In this document: piece by piece, positions 1 through 7,516 of the stretch | Numbering within the stretch: position 1 is the first letter of the stretch | How the letters are laid out: each line of letters begins with the position of its first letter | From: Pseudomonas sp. GM50 | GTDB taxonomy: Bacteria; Pseudomonadota; Gammaproteobacteria; Pseudomonadales; Pseudomonadaceae | Reading direction: 5' to 3' | DNA: 64,000 bases | Assembly (NCBI RefSeq): GCF_000282375.1 | Contig: NZ_AKJK01000078.1 | Span: 26,856 to 90,855 of the forward strand | The notes under the pieces: model-generated | Seen by the model: only the letters and a program-made list of their open reading frames with translations | What the model was told of the DNA's origin: nothing | The model's database searches: none | Program-made: the position numbers and the translations under genes

Positions 1-120
1 GTCGGCTCGCTGCCGGGGATTTACCTGGGCAGCCATTTGACCGGGCGGATCTCCGACGAACTGTTGCGTCCATGCCTGGCCACGATGCTGGTGCTGATCG
101 GCTACAAGCTGGCGTTCTGA
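1..120 (+). CDS. TauE/SafE-like permease, C-terminal fragment
   Basis: The window opens inside a reading frame that ends with TGA at 118-120. The 39 visible residues (GSLPGIYLGSHLTGRISDEL, then a hydrophobic tail) resemble the last helices of sulfite-exporter TauE/SafE family membrane proteins, which often carry a G-x-x-x-G-S-x-L/T-G-R loop followed by LR-P-x-L-A. Only the C-terminus is present, so substrate and full domain structure cannot be judged. The next gene starts 84 bases later on the same strand. Confidence 0.5.
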   Translation, partial: VGSLPGIYLGSHLTGRISDELLRPCLATMLVLIGYKLAF

Positions 121-204
121 TCCGGCACCGTATAGATCGCTGAATTTAGCGGAATCATGCTCTCGCTGGCGTAGTCAAAACTATGACCACGCTGAGATGA
201 GGTC

Positions 205-1572
205 ATGACGTCTATGAACAGCCCCGTAAACGATCTTCTACGACGGTTCCGCCGCCCCCGCGGCGAGCCACCCGGCAACGCGGCCGAAGTGCTGCGCCGT
301 CATGCCGAGCCGTTGCCTGCACTCGACTCACCTGAATTCGGCGAACTGTTCGACCGCTTTGGCGATGCCAGCGTGGTGCTGATCGGCGAAGCCAGCCACG
401 GCACCCAGGACTTCTACCAGACCCGAGCGGCGATCACCCGCCGCCTGATCGAGCAGCACGGCTTCGGCATCGTCGCGGTCGAGGCCGACTGGCCCGATGC
501 AGGGCAGATCGATCGATGTGTCCGCGACCTGGGGCGCTCCGCCTGGAAAAAACAGGCCTTCGCCCGATTCCCCACCTGGATGTGGCGCAACACGGCCGTG
601 CAGACCTTTACCCGTTGGCTGCACCACCATAATCGCGGCTTGGCGCTTGAGCAGCGGGTGGAATTTCGCGGGCTGGACGTTTACAGCATGCGTCACTCCA
701 TCGACGAAGTACTGGGCTATCTCGATAAGACCGACCCGCAGCTGGCGAAGGAGGCCCGCCATCGCTACAGCTGCCTTACGCCGTGGCATGACGACCCGGC
801 GCTGTACGGTCATTTCGCCGAACGGGGCAATATGGCCACGTGCGAGGACGCTGTGGTCGAGCAATTGAATGTGCTGCTGGGCGAACGGCTTGATCCGATG
901 GTCGCCGACGACGAAGAGTTTTTCAGCGCCACCCAGAACGCCCGCGTCGTGCGGGCCGCCGAGCAGTATTACCGCGCCATGTACCGAGGCTCGACCGCCT
1001 CGTGGAACCTGCGTGACCTGCACATGTTCGACACCTTGCAAACTCTGATGGAGCATCGCGGGGCAGGCGCCAAAGCGGTGGTGTGGGCGCATAACTCACA
1101 CATCGGCAACGCCGCCGCCACGCAAATGGGCTGGGAGGGGCAGTTCAACATCGGCCAGTTGTGCCGCACGGCCTACGGCTCACAAGCGGTGCTGATCGGC
1201 ATGGGCACCGACCACGGCACCGTCGCTGCCGCCGACGACTGGGATGAGCCGATGCAGGTCAAACAGGTGACCCCGGCATTGGCCGACAGCTGGGAACAAC
1301 TGTTTCTCAAGGCCGGCATCCCCGCAGCACTGCTCGACTGGCGGACGTCACCGAGCGAGGAATTGCTGGACGTGCTGGCCGAGCCATTACTTGAGCGTGC
1401 CATCGGCGTCATCTATCGCCCCAGGACCGAGCGCCAGAGCCATTACTTTCAGGCCGTGCTGGCGGAGCAGTTCGACGCTTTCGTCTGGATCGAAAAAACC
1501 CATGCGGTCTCGCCATTGCCGGCGCCTGAGTTCATGGAGCACGAGGACGACACCTTTCCGTTCGGTATATGA
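205..1572 (+). CDS. Erythromycin esterase family protein
   Basis: 455 aa, the usual length of the erythromycin esterase family (PF05139), which includes EreA/EreB-type macrolide esterases and many chromosomal homologues of unknown substrate. Visible signatures are GEASHGT (61-67), EADWPD (93-98) and WAHNSHIG (about 292-299). They hold the conserved Glu and His residues thought to form the active site. There is no signal peptide, so it should be cytoplasmic. The ATG at 205 follows a purine-rich GAGATGAGG. In Pseudomonas such genes are widespread and are not by themselves evidence of macrolide resistance. Family is secure, substrate is not. Confidence 0.85.
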   Translation: MTSMNSPVNDLLRRFRRPRGEPPGNAAEVLRRHAEPLPALDSPEFGELFDRFGDASVVLIGEASHGTQDFYQTRAAITRRLIEQHGFGIVAVEADWPDAGQIDRCVRDLGRSAWKKQAFARFPTWMWRNTAVQTFTRWLHHHNRGLALEQRVEFRGLDVYSMRHSIDEVLGYLDKTDPQLAKEARHRYSCLTPWHDDPALYGHFAERGNMATCEDAVVEQLNVLLGERLDPMVADDEEFFSATQNARVVRAAEQYYRAMYRGSTASWNLRDLHMFDTLQTLMEHRGAGAKAVVWAHNSHIGNAAATQMGWEGQFNIGQLCRTAYGSQAVLIGMGTDHGTVAAADDWDEPMQVKQVTPALADSWEQLFLKAGIPAALLDWRTSPSEELLDVLAEPLLERAIGVIYRPRTERQSHYFQAVLAEQFDAFVWIEKTHAVSPLPAPEFMEHEDDTFPFGI

Positions 1573-1579
1573 CGTATCT

Positions 1580-1948
1580 CTATTCCCGGGTAAACATCTC
1601 CAGCAGATGCCCGTCCGGGTCATCGAAATACACCCGTCGGCCACCGCCGTAATCATTCATCTCGTTGGGCCGTTGTTTGCCAGGATCTGCCCACCAGGGC
1701 TGTTTGCGCGCTTGCAGGCGAGCGAAAGCCGCATCGAAGTCTTCGTCGCCAATCAGGAACGCATAGTGTTGGGAGGCAATCGGCGGGTCGTTGTTGTAGA
1801 AATCCAGCGACACACCGTTATCGAATTTGACCACCAGCATTGGCCCGAACGGCTCGGGATCGGGCAGGCCGAGGAGGTCGGTCAGGTAGCGGGCCGACAC
1901 CTGTTTGTCACGGCACCAGACGATGGTGTGGTTCAGCTGAGCGCTCAT
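1580..1948 (-). CDS. VOC (glyoxalase/bleomycin resistance) family protein
   Basis: 122 aa, one vicinal-oxygen-chelate module of about 115-125 residues. It begins SAQLNHTIVWCRDK, has the middle LDFYNNDPPIASQHYAFLIG, and ends with YFDDPDGHLLEMFTRE, the typical VOC C-terminus whose Glu is normally a metal ligand. The start was set at 1948 because GAGGA lies just upstream; the frame stays open 33 bases further but without a better ribosome site. It converges with the esterase gene with only 7 bases between stops. Substrate unknown; such proteins include glyoxalases, dioxygenases and drug-binding proteins. Confidence 0.85.
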   Translation of the reverse strand: MSAQLNHTIVWCRDKQVSARYLTDLLGLPDPEPFGPMLVVKFDNGVSLDFYNNDPPIASQHYAFLIGDEDFDAAFARLQARKQPWWADPGKQRPNEMNDYGGGRRVYFDDPDGHLLEMFTRE

Positions 1949-2127
1949 GGAAAAATCCTCACGGCGAATCAGGTCGTGCAAGTCGAGCCATGAGATTAGC
2001 TCAGGCTGTTGCGCAATGACCGCCCTGACCTAAGCTTGGGGCAAGGCGAACACAATTGCAGTGCATCACCCGGAACGTTCGCCGCGATGCGCAATCATTA
2101 GAGCGTGGATATCAAAAGGAGATGCGC

Positions 2128-2661
2128 ATGCTCATCAGGTCTTTGACCCTGGCTACTCTGCTGGCTTTCGTCGGCCCCCTGTTCGCCGCCGATAACGATT
2201 CCCCTCTGGTTAAAGACGTGGGCAGGGCCCGTCCCTTGATTGTCATCGCGCCCAGTTCGGTCGATCCCACCTGGGTCAGCCTGAAAAAGTCACTGGATGA
2301 ACCCGCCAGTCGCCAGGGCTTCACCGAGCGAAACATGGTGCTGTACACCGTGATCAATACGATGGGCCAACGCGACGGCAAAGACCTCGACCCGCAAACG
2401 ACGATGGCGTTGATCCGCTCGCTCAATCTGGGCGCCGGGGCGAAGAGCAAAATCATCCTGGTCGGCAAGGACGGTGAAAAGAAGCTTGTAAAGGATGCGG
2501 TCGAGCTGAAAGAGATTTTCAGCACCGTCGACCAGTTGCCGGCGGCCGAGAAAGAAGCAACGGTACCGGTGCCAGCACCGGTGGCTGAAGTTGCACCGGC
2601 CAAAGGTGCAAAGGGCAAACCGGCGAAACCCGCCAAACCGCCTGAAATGCCGGATGATTGA
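2128..2661 (+). CDS. DUF4174 domain protein, secreted
   Basis: 177 aa. The ATG at 2128 lies six bases after AAGGAG; an ATG at 2122 abuts the ribosome site and is less likely. Residues 1-20 (MLIRSLTLATLLAFVGPLFA) form a signal peptide with an AxA-like cleavage site, predicting periplasmic location. The body (PLIVIAPSSVDPTW ... KIILVGKDGEKKL) matches DUF4174, a thioredoxin-like domain that often carries the phrase LVGKDG-x-K. The tail is rich in Ala, Pro and Lys and probably disordered. Function unknown. Confidence 0.75.
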   Translation: MLIRSLTLATLLAFVGPLFAADNDSPLVKDVGRARPLIVIAPSSVDPTWVSLKKSLDEPASRQGFTERNMVLYTVINTMGQRDGKDLDPQTTMALIRSLNLGAGAKSKIILVGKDGEKKLVKDAVELKEIFSTVDQLPAAEKEATVPVPAPVAEVAPAKGAKGKPAKPAKPPEMPDD

Positions 2662-2729
2662 ATTGCCACTGAACTCTGTGGTGATCTTTTCAGGAAGGAG
2701 GGATGACTGTGAGGGGATTAGTCCTTCTT

Positions 2730-2786
2730 CCAGAGGGTGTGTTGAAAATGACTGAGGTGGTCGTTTCAACCGCCTCAGCCCTCTGG
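2730..2786. other. Nested stem-loop at the 3' end of the ATPase/HNH operon
   Basis: Outer arms CCAGAGGG (2730-2737) and CCCTCTGG (2779-2786) are exact reverse complements. Inside them CTGAGGTGGT (2752-2761) pairs with ACCGCCTCAG (2769-2778) with one G-T pair. It lies in the 143-base gap between the convergent DUF4174 gene and the HNH gene and has no clear T-tract on either strand, so it is a poor match to an intrinsic terminator. It may stabilise the 3' ends of both messages. Confidence 0.5.
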
Positions 2787-2804
2787 TAGACGGTCCTGAC
2801 TGTT

Positions 2805-3437
2805 TTAAGGTCGAGCCAGCAAATGACGGATTACATTAACCAATACAGGTGAGAAGGGCTGCAGGCGCCCGGCATCAGGCGTTTGCAAGTCCTCCAGAAG
2901 TAAGCCCAAGAAATCTTCGTCCTCATTCTGCAGCTCGTCGGGTGGCAGGTTCTGGGTATAAATCAACGCATCAACCAGAGTTTTACGTGCGCCGACAAGA
3001 CCACGATTGCTTTCCTCGGTATGACCCAGATTCAACGCCTCAATGGAAGTATTGGCTCGGTCGGTATGCCCCTTCACCAGTCCAGACAGATAGAACTTCA
3101 ACTCGGTTTCGCATTCATCCATCAAAGGTGTCAGTGGCAGTGCTCGCGTGCCTCGACCGTGGCCGCATTGATGGGAGCGTTGGCAACTTGCGATTATGTT
3201 GGATAAGTCTAAAGTGCGATTTTGCGCGCGATCCTGGGCCTCAATGTGCTCGTTATGAGCGTCGTCAATCGTGATTGCCTGGCAGCAATACGCACATAAG
3301 CCGTATTGTTCCGAGATACACGCTGAGCGAATGGACCGACTCTCTTCAACGGGTAAATCCCGGTAACGTAATGTGCTGTTCAAGCGCTTCCATCGAGTCA
3401 GCGCCTCCGGCTCAATACCCTTGTTGATCTTACGCAC
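2805..3437 (-). CDS. ptuB: HNH endonuclease of a Septu-type pair (PtuB-like)
   Basis: 210 aa. The N-terminal half carries an HNH/zinc nuclease core: CAYC (48-51), HNEHIEAQ (61-68), LSNIIASC (78-85), then CGHGRG (91-96). This arrangement is known from the TIGR02646-type HNH proteins that accompany AAA ATPases in Septu (PtuB) and in some retron effectors. The start is GTG at 3437, inside the end of the ATPase gene (8-base overlap), with GGAG seven bases upstream, so the two are translationally coupled. Inferred role: DNA or RNA nuclease activated by the partner ATPase during phage infection. Base composition looks less GC-rich than in the flanking genes. Family assignment good; antiphage activity not demonstrated here. 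Confidence 0.8.
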   Translation of the reverse strand: MRKINKGIEPEALTRWKRLNSTLRYRDLPVEESRSIRSACISEQYGLCAYCCQAITIDDAHNEHIEAQDRAQNRTLDLSNIIASCQRSHQCGHGRGTRALPLTPLMDECETELKFYLSGLVKGHTDRANTSIEALNLGHTEESNRGLVGARKTLVDALIYTQNLPPDELQNEDEDFLGLLLEDLQTPDAGRLQPFSPVLVNVIRHLLARP

Positions 3438-4797
3438 GACGCAACTCCAGTTTTCGGATCAATAGTGCGGCTTTCGCCAGCTCCAGATGACCGTCAGAAA
3501 GCTCCAGTGAGAGTTCGGAAAACAATTTCTTCGCTTCGTCCAGATCACCGTCCTGCAAGCGCTCCATCAACCGATTCAAGCGCTGCTGCACCTCGCTGTT
3601 GCGGATGTCGGTGTCCATTACTTCCAACAGAACCTGATTAGCATCAAGTCCATAAAGACCATTGTGCTCTCGTAGTTCCCCGTCATTCAGCACGTAACAC
3701 AGCACATCCTTTGCGTCGCTGATGACGAGCGGAGAGTGCGTTGTCAGCACAAACTGGCAATTGGGAAAGGTCTCTCTTAACTGCCGAATCAAACTGCGCT
3801 GCCATTTGGGATGCAGGTGCAAATCGACTTCGTCGATCAGTACGATGCCATCGCCTTCTAACGGATTGTCCAAAGACTGATTCATCATCGCCAGTCGGCG
3901 CGCGATATCCCCGACTAACGCCATCATGGATTTTTCACCCTGTGAGAGCTGGGAGACGTTAAGCGTCGCGCTGTCTTTGTCTATCGCCATGTGCAGGCGT
4001 GGCTTGCGCTGCACTCGCAAGTTGCTGAAACCGGGCATGAACGCGGCGATGGCGGAGCGAACAGCTGTCAGCTGACGATCGCGGGAGGAGGCTTTCACTT
4101 GGGAAAGGGCTTTCCAGACCTTACTGTCCTTGCCGAATTTGTCGGAGATCTCTGCCAAGGCTGCGTCGGACACGCCGGTTTCATTTTCGCTGTCTTCGCG
4201 CTCGCGAAACCATTCAAAGAAACGTCGAAAATCTACGCCACGATTCAACGAGTTGTCATAGCCGTCCAACTGATCAAATGTATGTTTGGTTCGGATTTTC
4301 AGGGGGATTTCCAGAACCGAACGTTCAACCGGATAGTAGGCAATCAACGGAAGTGATGCTTTATCAAACGCGGTAAGTTGGTTTCGGTAGTGGTCCGCCA
4401 GACGACTCACACCTCCTAACGAGCTATGGATATGAGCCTTGCGCCCCTGCCTGCCGCGGGCAATGCCCCACGTGAACAGAGCATCTTCGGGGTTCGCATC
4501 GGGAGGACTCGAGCGCGCCTGTGACTCGTCTTCTATGCCAATCAAAATTAATGCAGATGAAGCACCGTTTCGAATGTCTTCTTCTGCCAGGTGATTGCCA
4601 TTGCCTTTCTCAGTACGAATTCTGGCGACCAACCAACTCAGTGAGGTGGCCAGCGACTTTAAAAGAGTGGTTTTACCGGCGCCGTTGTTCCCCACCAGAA
4701 CCGTCACGTTTGAGGGGTGTTTCGCGGTAGGGGCCAAGGAAACGGTCAAATCGGTGAACCGACCGACATCCTTGAGCTTGAAGCTGGTGATTTCCAT
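3430..4797 (-). CDS. ptuA: AAA/ABC-type ATPase of a Septu-type pair (PtuA-like)
   Basis: 455 aa. The ABC/SMC-like ATPase fold is complete: Walker A GNNGAGKTT (36-44), signature LSQGEKS (284-290), Walker B IVLIDEVDLH (318-327) and the H-loop TTHSP (352-356). A WFREREDSENE segment near 196-206 is typical of the ATPases paired with TIGR02646 HNH nucleases. It has no TOPRIM domain, so it is not an OLD-family nuclease. In Septu systems PtuA senses infection and holds or releases PtuB. The ATG at 4797 has AAGGG upstream; the downstream HNH gene overlaps. No reverse transcriptase lies nearby, which argues against a retron. It could also be an uncharacterised relative of Septu. Confidence 0.82.
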   Translation of the reverse strand: MEITSFKLKDVGRFTDLTVSLAPTAKHPSNVTVLVGNNGAGKTTLLKSLATSLSWLVARIRTEKGNGNHLAEEDIRNGASSALILIGIEDESQARSSPPDANPEDALFTWGIARGRQGRKAHIHSSLGGVSRLADHYRNQLTAFDKASLPLIAYYPVERSVLEIPLKIRTKHTFDQLDGYDNSLNRGVDFRRFFEWFREREDSENETGVSDAALAEISDKFGKDSKVWKALSQVKASSRDRQLTAVRSAIAAFMPGFSNLRVQRKPRLHMAIDKDSATLNVSQLSQGEKSMMALVGDIARRLAMMNQSLDNPLEGDGIVLIDEVDLHLHPKWQRSLIRQLRETFPNCQFVLTTHSPLVISDAKDVLCYVLNDGELREHNGLYGLDANQVLLEVMDTDIRNSEVQQRLNRLMERLQDGDLDEAKKLFSELSLELSDGHLELAKAALLIRKLELRRA

Positions 4798-5297
4798 TAC
4801 AACGCCCTTTGGGGGTCAGTCGGTTTGAAGGCTTGAGCGCGCATTATGTCATTCCCTGCTACGGATTGATCCGATGCCGTTTAGATACAACGGTTTCGGT
4901 CGCATCACAACGGTCATCAATAAAAAGTTAGTTGCAGTGTATGCCCATGAAAATGAGCTGGGGCAAAGGACTGCAATTGCGTCGGACATTTCCTGCAAAA
5001 CGCAGAGCACTTCATGAACTGGTGCGCTGGCGAGCATGCCGATAACCTTCTCCAGCCGCTGCAAAATCAGTGGTCGGATGTGGAAGTCCGGTGAGTACCG
5101 AGAGCGCATGTGCACCTGTAAACACATGTTGGCGTTTTTTTATGCCAACATTGTTGCTTATGGCGGCTGTGCGCAGGAGCACTCTTGAGTGCACTGGGTT
5201 TCTCTCGGTATCCCGGACTTCCACACCTGCGTACAGCTGCCACCCTCTCTGTGGAAGTGAGATCGGCAGTTTTCTTAATTACCGAGGTTCTTCACCC
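4798..5297. other. 500-base gene-poor stretch with inverted repeats
   Basis: No convincing gene is visible between the ATPase gene and the DUF6124 gene. GTGGAAGTCCGG...ACCGAGAG (5080-5104) is repeated in inverse orientation at 5202-5224 (CTCTCGGTAT...CTTCCAC), and the core ACTTCCACA (5217-5225) faces TGTGGAAGT (5250-5258). A TGTTGGC/GCCAACA hairpin with a T-rich loop sits at 5127-5150 and a GCACTC/GAGTGC hairpin at 5179-5192. The block 5202-5240 may be a leader of the downstream gene, with a decayed inverted copy further upstream. Confidence 0.5.
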
Positions 5298-5675
5298 ATG
5301 AAAAAAATAACTCCTAACCCGCCCGAAACCCCAACCGATTCCGACCCCCTAGATCCCGTTCCACTATCTGAAATCACCGAGCCCGCCGTCAGCGCTCGCT
5401 TACGTAACCCCAACCACGCTGACCCTATCAGCCATATCTTCACCATCGTCCCCGGCGTCCATACAGAAACCCTGCTAAGCCACGCCTGTGAAACCCTCGC
5501 ATCCCTGAACGTGCTGATCACCGACCTGGCCTGCAAGCTGGAAAGCTCCAACCGCAACGTGGCGCTGTCGATCCAGCAGTTGGCGGTAGTCGCGCAATTG
5601 CTGGTGAACCGCGCAATGGACAACATCGATTCGTCCGAAGGCGCGTCTGCCATTCAGCCAAGCACTCAACATTGA
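5298..5675 (+). CDS. DUF6124 family protein
   Basis: 125 aa. It starts MKKITPNPPETP and has the core TETLLSHACETLASLNVLI, then ESSNRNVALSIQQLAVVA and QLLVNRAMD. This matches the small, Pseudomonas-restricted DUF6124 family, which typically begins with a basic residue followed by TPNPPE and contains a helical pair ending near LAVNRALD. No signal peptide or catalytic motif. The ATG at 5298 is chosen because the family begins there; the ribosome site is weak (GAGGTTC about ten bases upstream). Function unknown. Confidence 0.75.
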   Translation: MKKITPNPPETPTDSDPLDPVPLSEITEPAVSARLRNPNHADPISHIFTIVPGVHTETLLSHACETLASLNVLITDLACKLESSNRNVALSIQQLAVVAQLLVNRAMDNIDSSEGASAIQPSTQH

Positions 5676-5691
5676 TCAGGGAGGTTCCGTT

Positions 5692-5967
5692 ATGGCTCGA
5701 TACATGCCGATTACGGGCATCGACTGCACAATTGCATCGTTGCTGATTGATACCGAGGCGCCTGTGGACGTGTTGCATGACACAGCGGCCTATCGCATCA
5801 GAAGCGTGACCCAGCTATTGGAAACCCTGTCCATCGGCGAAGGGATCAGCCGCGATGCATTGCTGTTGCAGGACTTCGCGCGGGTGCTGGCGATTCCAAT
5901 GCGCGACGGTTGTGATTTGATGGATGTGATCGGGCGCCGATTGCGGGCGCAGGTTCAAGTGCAGTAA
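5692..5967 (+). CDS. Small conserved-looking hypothetical protein
   Basis: 91 aa, starting 16 bases after the DUF6124 gene with a good GGAGG site, so probably co-transcribed. The sequence is mainly helical (VTQLLETLSIGEGISRDALL ... VLAIPMRDGCDLMDVIGRRL), with no signal peptide or known catalytic motif. I do not recognise the family. Position directly behind a DUF6124 gene suggests a linked function. Confidence 0.65.
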   Translation: MARYMPITGIDCTIASLLIDTEAPVDVLHDTAAYRIRSVTQLLETLSIGEGISRDALLLQDFARVLAIPMRDGCDLMDVIGRRLRAQVQVQ

Positions 5968-5970
5968 AGA

Positions 5971-6006
5971 AAAATGGGCGACCTCAAGAGGTCGCCCATT
6001 TTGTTT
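5971..6006 (+). terminator. Intrinsic terminator of the DUF6124 pair
   Basis: ATGGGCGACCTC and GAGGTCGCCCAT form a 12-bp perfect stem with a two-base loop, preceded by AAAAA and followed by TTTGTTT. Confidence 0.85.
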
Positions 6007-6019
6007 GCCAACGCCAAAC

Positions 6020-6155
6020 CCTGTGGCGAGGGGGCTAGCCCCCGTTCGGCTGCGCAGCAGTCGTAAACCCGGCATCAGAGGTCTATCTGATACAACGCGG
6101 TGGCTGGTTTGGGGCCGCTGCGCAGCCCAACGGGGGCTAGCCCCCTCGCCACAGG
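6020..6155. repeat. Long palindromic repeat, GTGGCGAGGGGG type
   Basis: CCTGTGGCGAGGGGG... (6020-6046) is the exact reverse complement of the right arm (6129-6155), with the variant core GGGGGCTAGCCCCC. The roughly 80-base interior is itself partly self-complementary (GCTGCGCAGCAG against GCCGCTGCGCAG). Three other elements of this type lie in the window (8398, 19872, 59954). Confidence 0.85.
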
Positions 6156-6189
6156 TGCGCGGTTACCCAGCCTCGATGGATTGTCGGGA

Positions 6190-7359
6190 TCATTCAGCCA
6201 GCGCATTCATTATTTCGTAAGCGATTTTGACTCGCTCCGGGTTCGGGTAGTTTTTGTTGGCCAGGATCACGATGCCGATGTCCTTCGCCGGAATAAAGGC
6301 TACATAGGCACCAAAGCCGCCGGTTGAGCCCGTTTTGTTGATCAGCGCCGTATTGTGTTGAGGTCGGGGCGGGTTCAGCCACTGGACCTCATGCGCCTCA
6401 AGCGCCATCTGCGACGAGTTGCCCGCCAGCAAGGTATCGAGCGTTACCGGATAGTTGTAGAACTCCCACCCCAACCCTTGAGTCATCTCGCCGACTTGGT
6501 AGTAGCCGGTGTGAGTGAGGGCGATAGCTTGCTGCAAGGGCTTTTCCAACGACGTCGGATTTATGTTCGCCTCAACATAACGAAGCAGGTCCGAGGCGCT
6601 GGTTTTCACGCCATACGCTTCGGAATCCAGCGCGCCCGGTTCGACCCGCACCGGTTTGTTGTCCTTGTTGTAACCCTGAGCGTAAAGCCCCATCTGATCC
6701 TGCGGTACCTTGAGGTAGCTGTGCTTGAGGCCGAGTTTCGGCAGCAAGGTTTTTTCCATCAGTTTATCGAACGGTGCCCCCATGCTGTGGGCCGCCAGAT
6801 AGCCGAACAACCCAATGCTGGGGTTTGAATATTGGCGATGAGTGCCGGCGGCGTAGGTCGGTTTCCACTGCTTGAAATAGCCGAGCATCTTGTCCTGATG
6901 GTCCGCATCACCGGGGAATTGCAGCGGCAGGCCACCAGCGGTGTAGGTGCCGAGTTGCAGCACGCTGATGCTGTCGAACGCGCTGCCACGCAATGTTGGC
7001 AGCACCTGACTGGCTTTGTCCGACAGGGGCAGTTTGCCTGTCGCCTGGGCATAGGCGGCGAGGGTGGCGGTGAAGGTTTTACTCACCGAACCGACCTCGA
7101 ACAGGGTGTCCTTTGCTACCGGGCGCCCGGTTTCTTTCGAGGCCACGCCGTAGTTAAAGTAATGCTGCTTTCCGTTGAGCGTTATGGCCACGGCCATGCC
7201 GGGAATACCCTGGGCCTGCATGACAGGCCGGATGGCGTCGTTAACAATCGTCTCGATGGGCTGATCCGTCTGGGCCGCGGCAACACAATGGCTGGCGCCG
7301 AATACCGCCACGCAAGCCGCAAGAATCTTCAATCTGGCCGTACTTCTGTTGTTCGTCAT
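6190..7359 (-). CDS. ampC: Class C beta-lactamase (AmpC)
   Basis: 389 aa. An N-terminal signal peptide (about residues 1-29, ending VAAAQT) directs it to the periplasm. All class C motifs are present: SVSK with the nucleophile Ser91 and Lys94, YSN (177-179), and KTG (342-344). It hydrolyses penicillins and cephalosporins. The ATG at 7359 is chosen from the signal peptide and a GGAA upstream; the frame continues 84 bases further without a better start. It diverges from ampR, the classic arrangement for a beta-lactam-inducible enzyme controlled through cell-wall muropeptides. Confidence 0.95.
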   Translation of the reverse strand: MTNNRSTARLKILAACVAVFGASHCVAAAQTDQPIETIVNDAIRPVMQAQGIPGMAVAITLNGKQHYFNYGVASKETGRPVAKDTLFEVGSVSKTFTATLAAYAQATGKLPLSDKASQVLPTLRGSAFDSISVLQLGTYTAGGLPLQFPGDADHQDKMLGYFKQWKPTYAAGTHRQYSNPSIGLFGYLAAHSMGAPFDKLMEKTLLPKLGLKHSYLKVPQDQMGLYAQGYNKDNKPVRVEPGALDSEAYGVKTSASDLLRYVEANINPTSLEKPLQQAIALTHTGYYQVGEMTQGLGWEFYNYPVTLDTLLAGNSSQMALEAHEVQWLNPPRPQHNTALINKTGSTGGFGAYVAFIPAKDIGIVILANKNYPNPERVKIAYEIMNALAE

Positions 7360-7438
7360 TGTTTCAATTCCATGATTTTTCGTGGTGTTAACCGCTACAC
7401 TCCGAGCGGTTTTTTCAAGCTTGTCCGCTGCTGGGCGA

Positions 7439-7459
7439 GCCAAATCTATGCAGTTTGGC
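7439..7459. promoter_or_regulatory. Candidate AmpR operator
   Basis: GCCAAA and TTTGGC flank a 9-base spacer, giving a 21-bp dyad in the 157-base spacer between ampC and ampR. LysR-type regulators bind such interrupted dyads. It is 80 bases from the ampC start and 57 from the ampR start. The assignment rests on symmetry and position only. Confidence 0.45.
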
Positions 7460-7516
7460 GAAGACCGACAAACGACGATATTTCGGATGAGCCATTAGAA
7501 AATTTTGGGAGTTGGC

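Noticed and set aside
205..1572. Acquired macrolide resistance gene
   Set aside because: The protein is of the erythromycin esterase family, but codon use and context are chromosomal and many Pseudomonas carry it without macrolide esterase activity.
2662..2804. Retron-like ncRNA next to the ATPase/HNH pair
   Set aside because: A structured hairpin is present, but no reverse transcriptase gene exists nearby and the inverted repeats do not have the msr/msd layout.
4849..5224. Two short minus-strand frames upstream of the DUF6124 gene
   Set aside because: Weak ribosome sites, no family resemblance, and they cover the inverted repeats; more likely non-coding.
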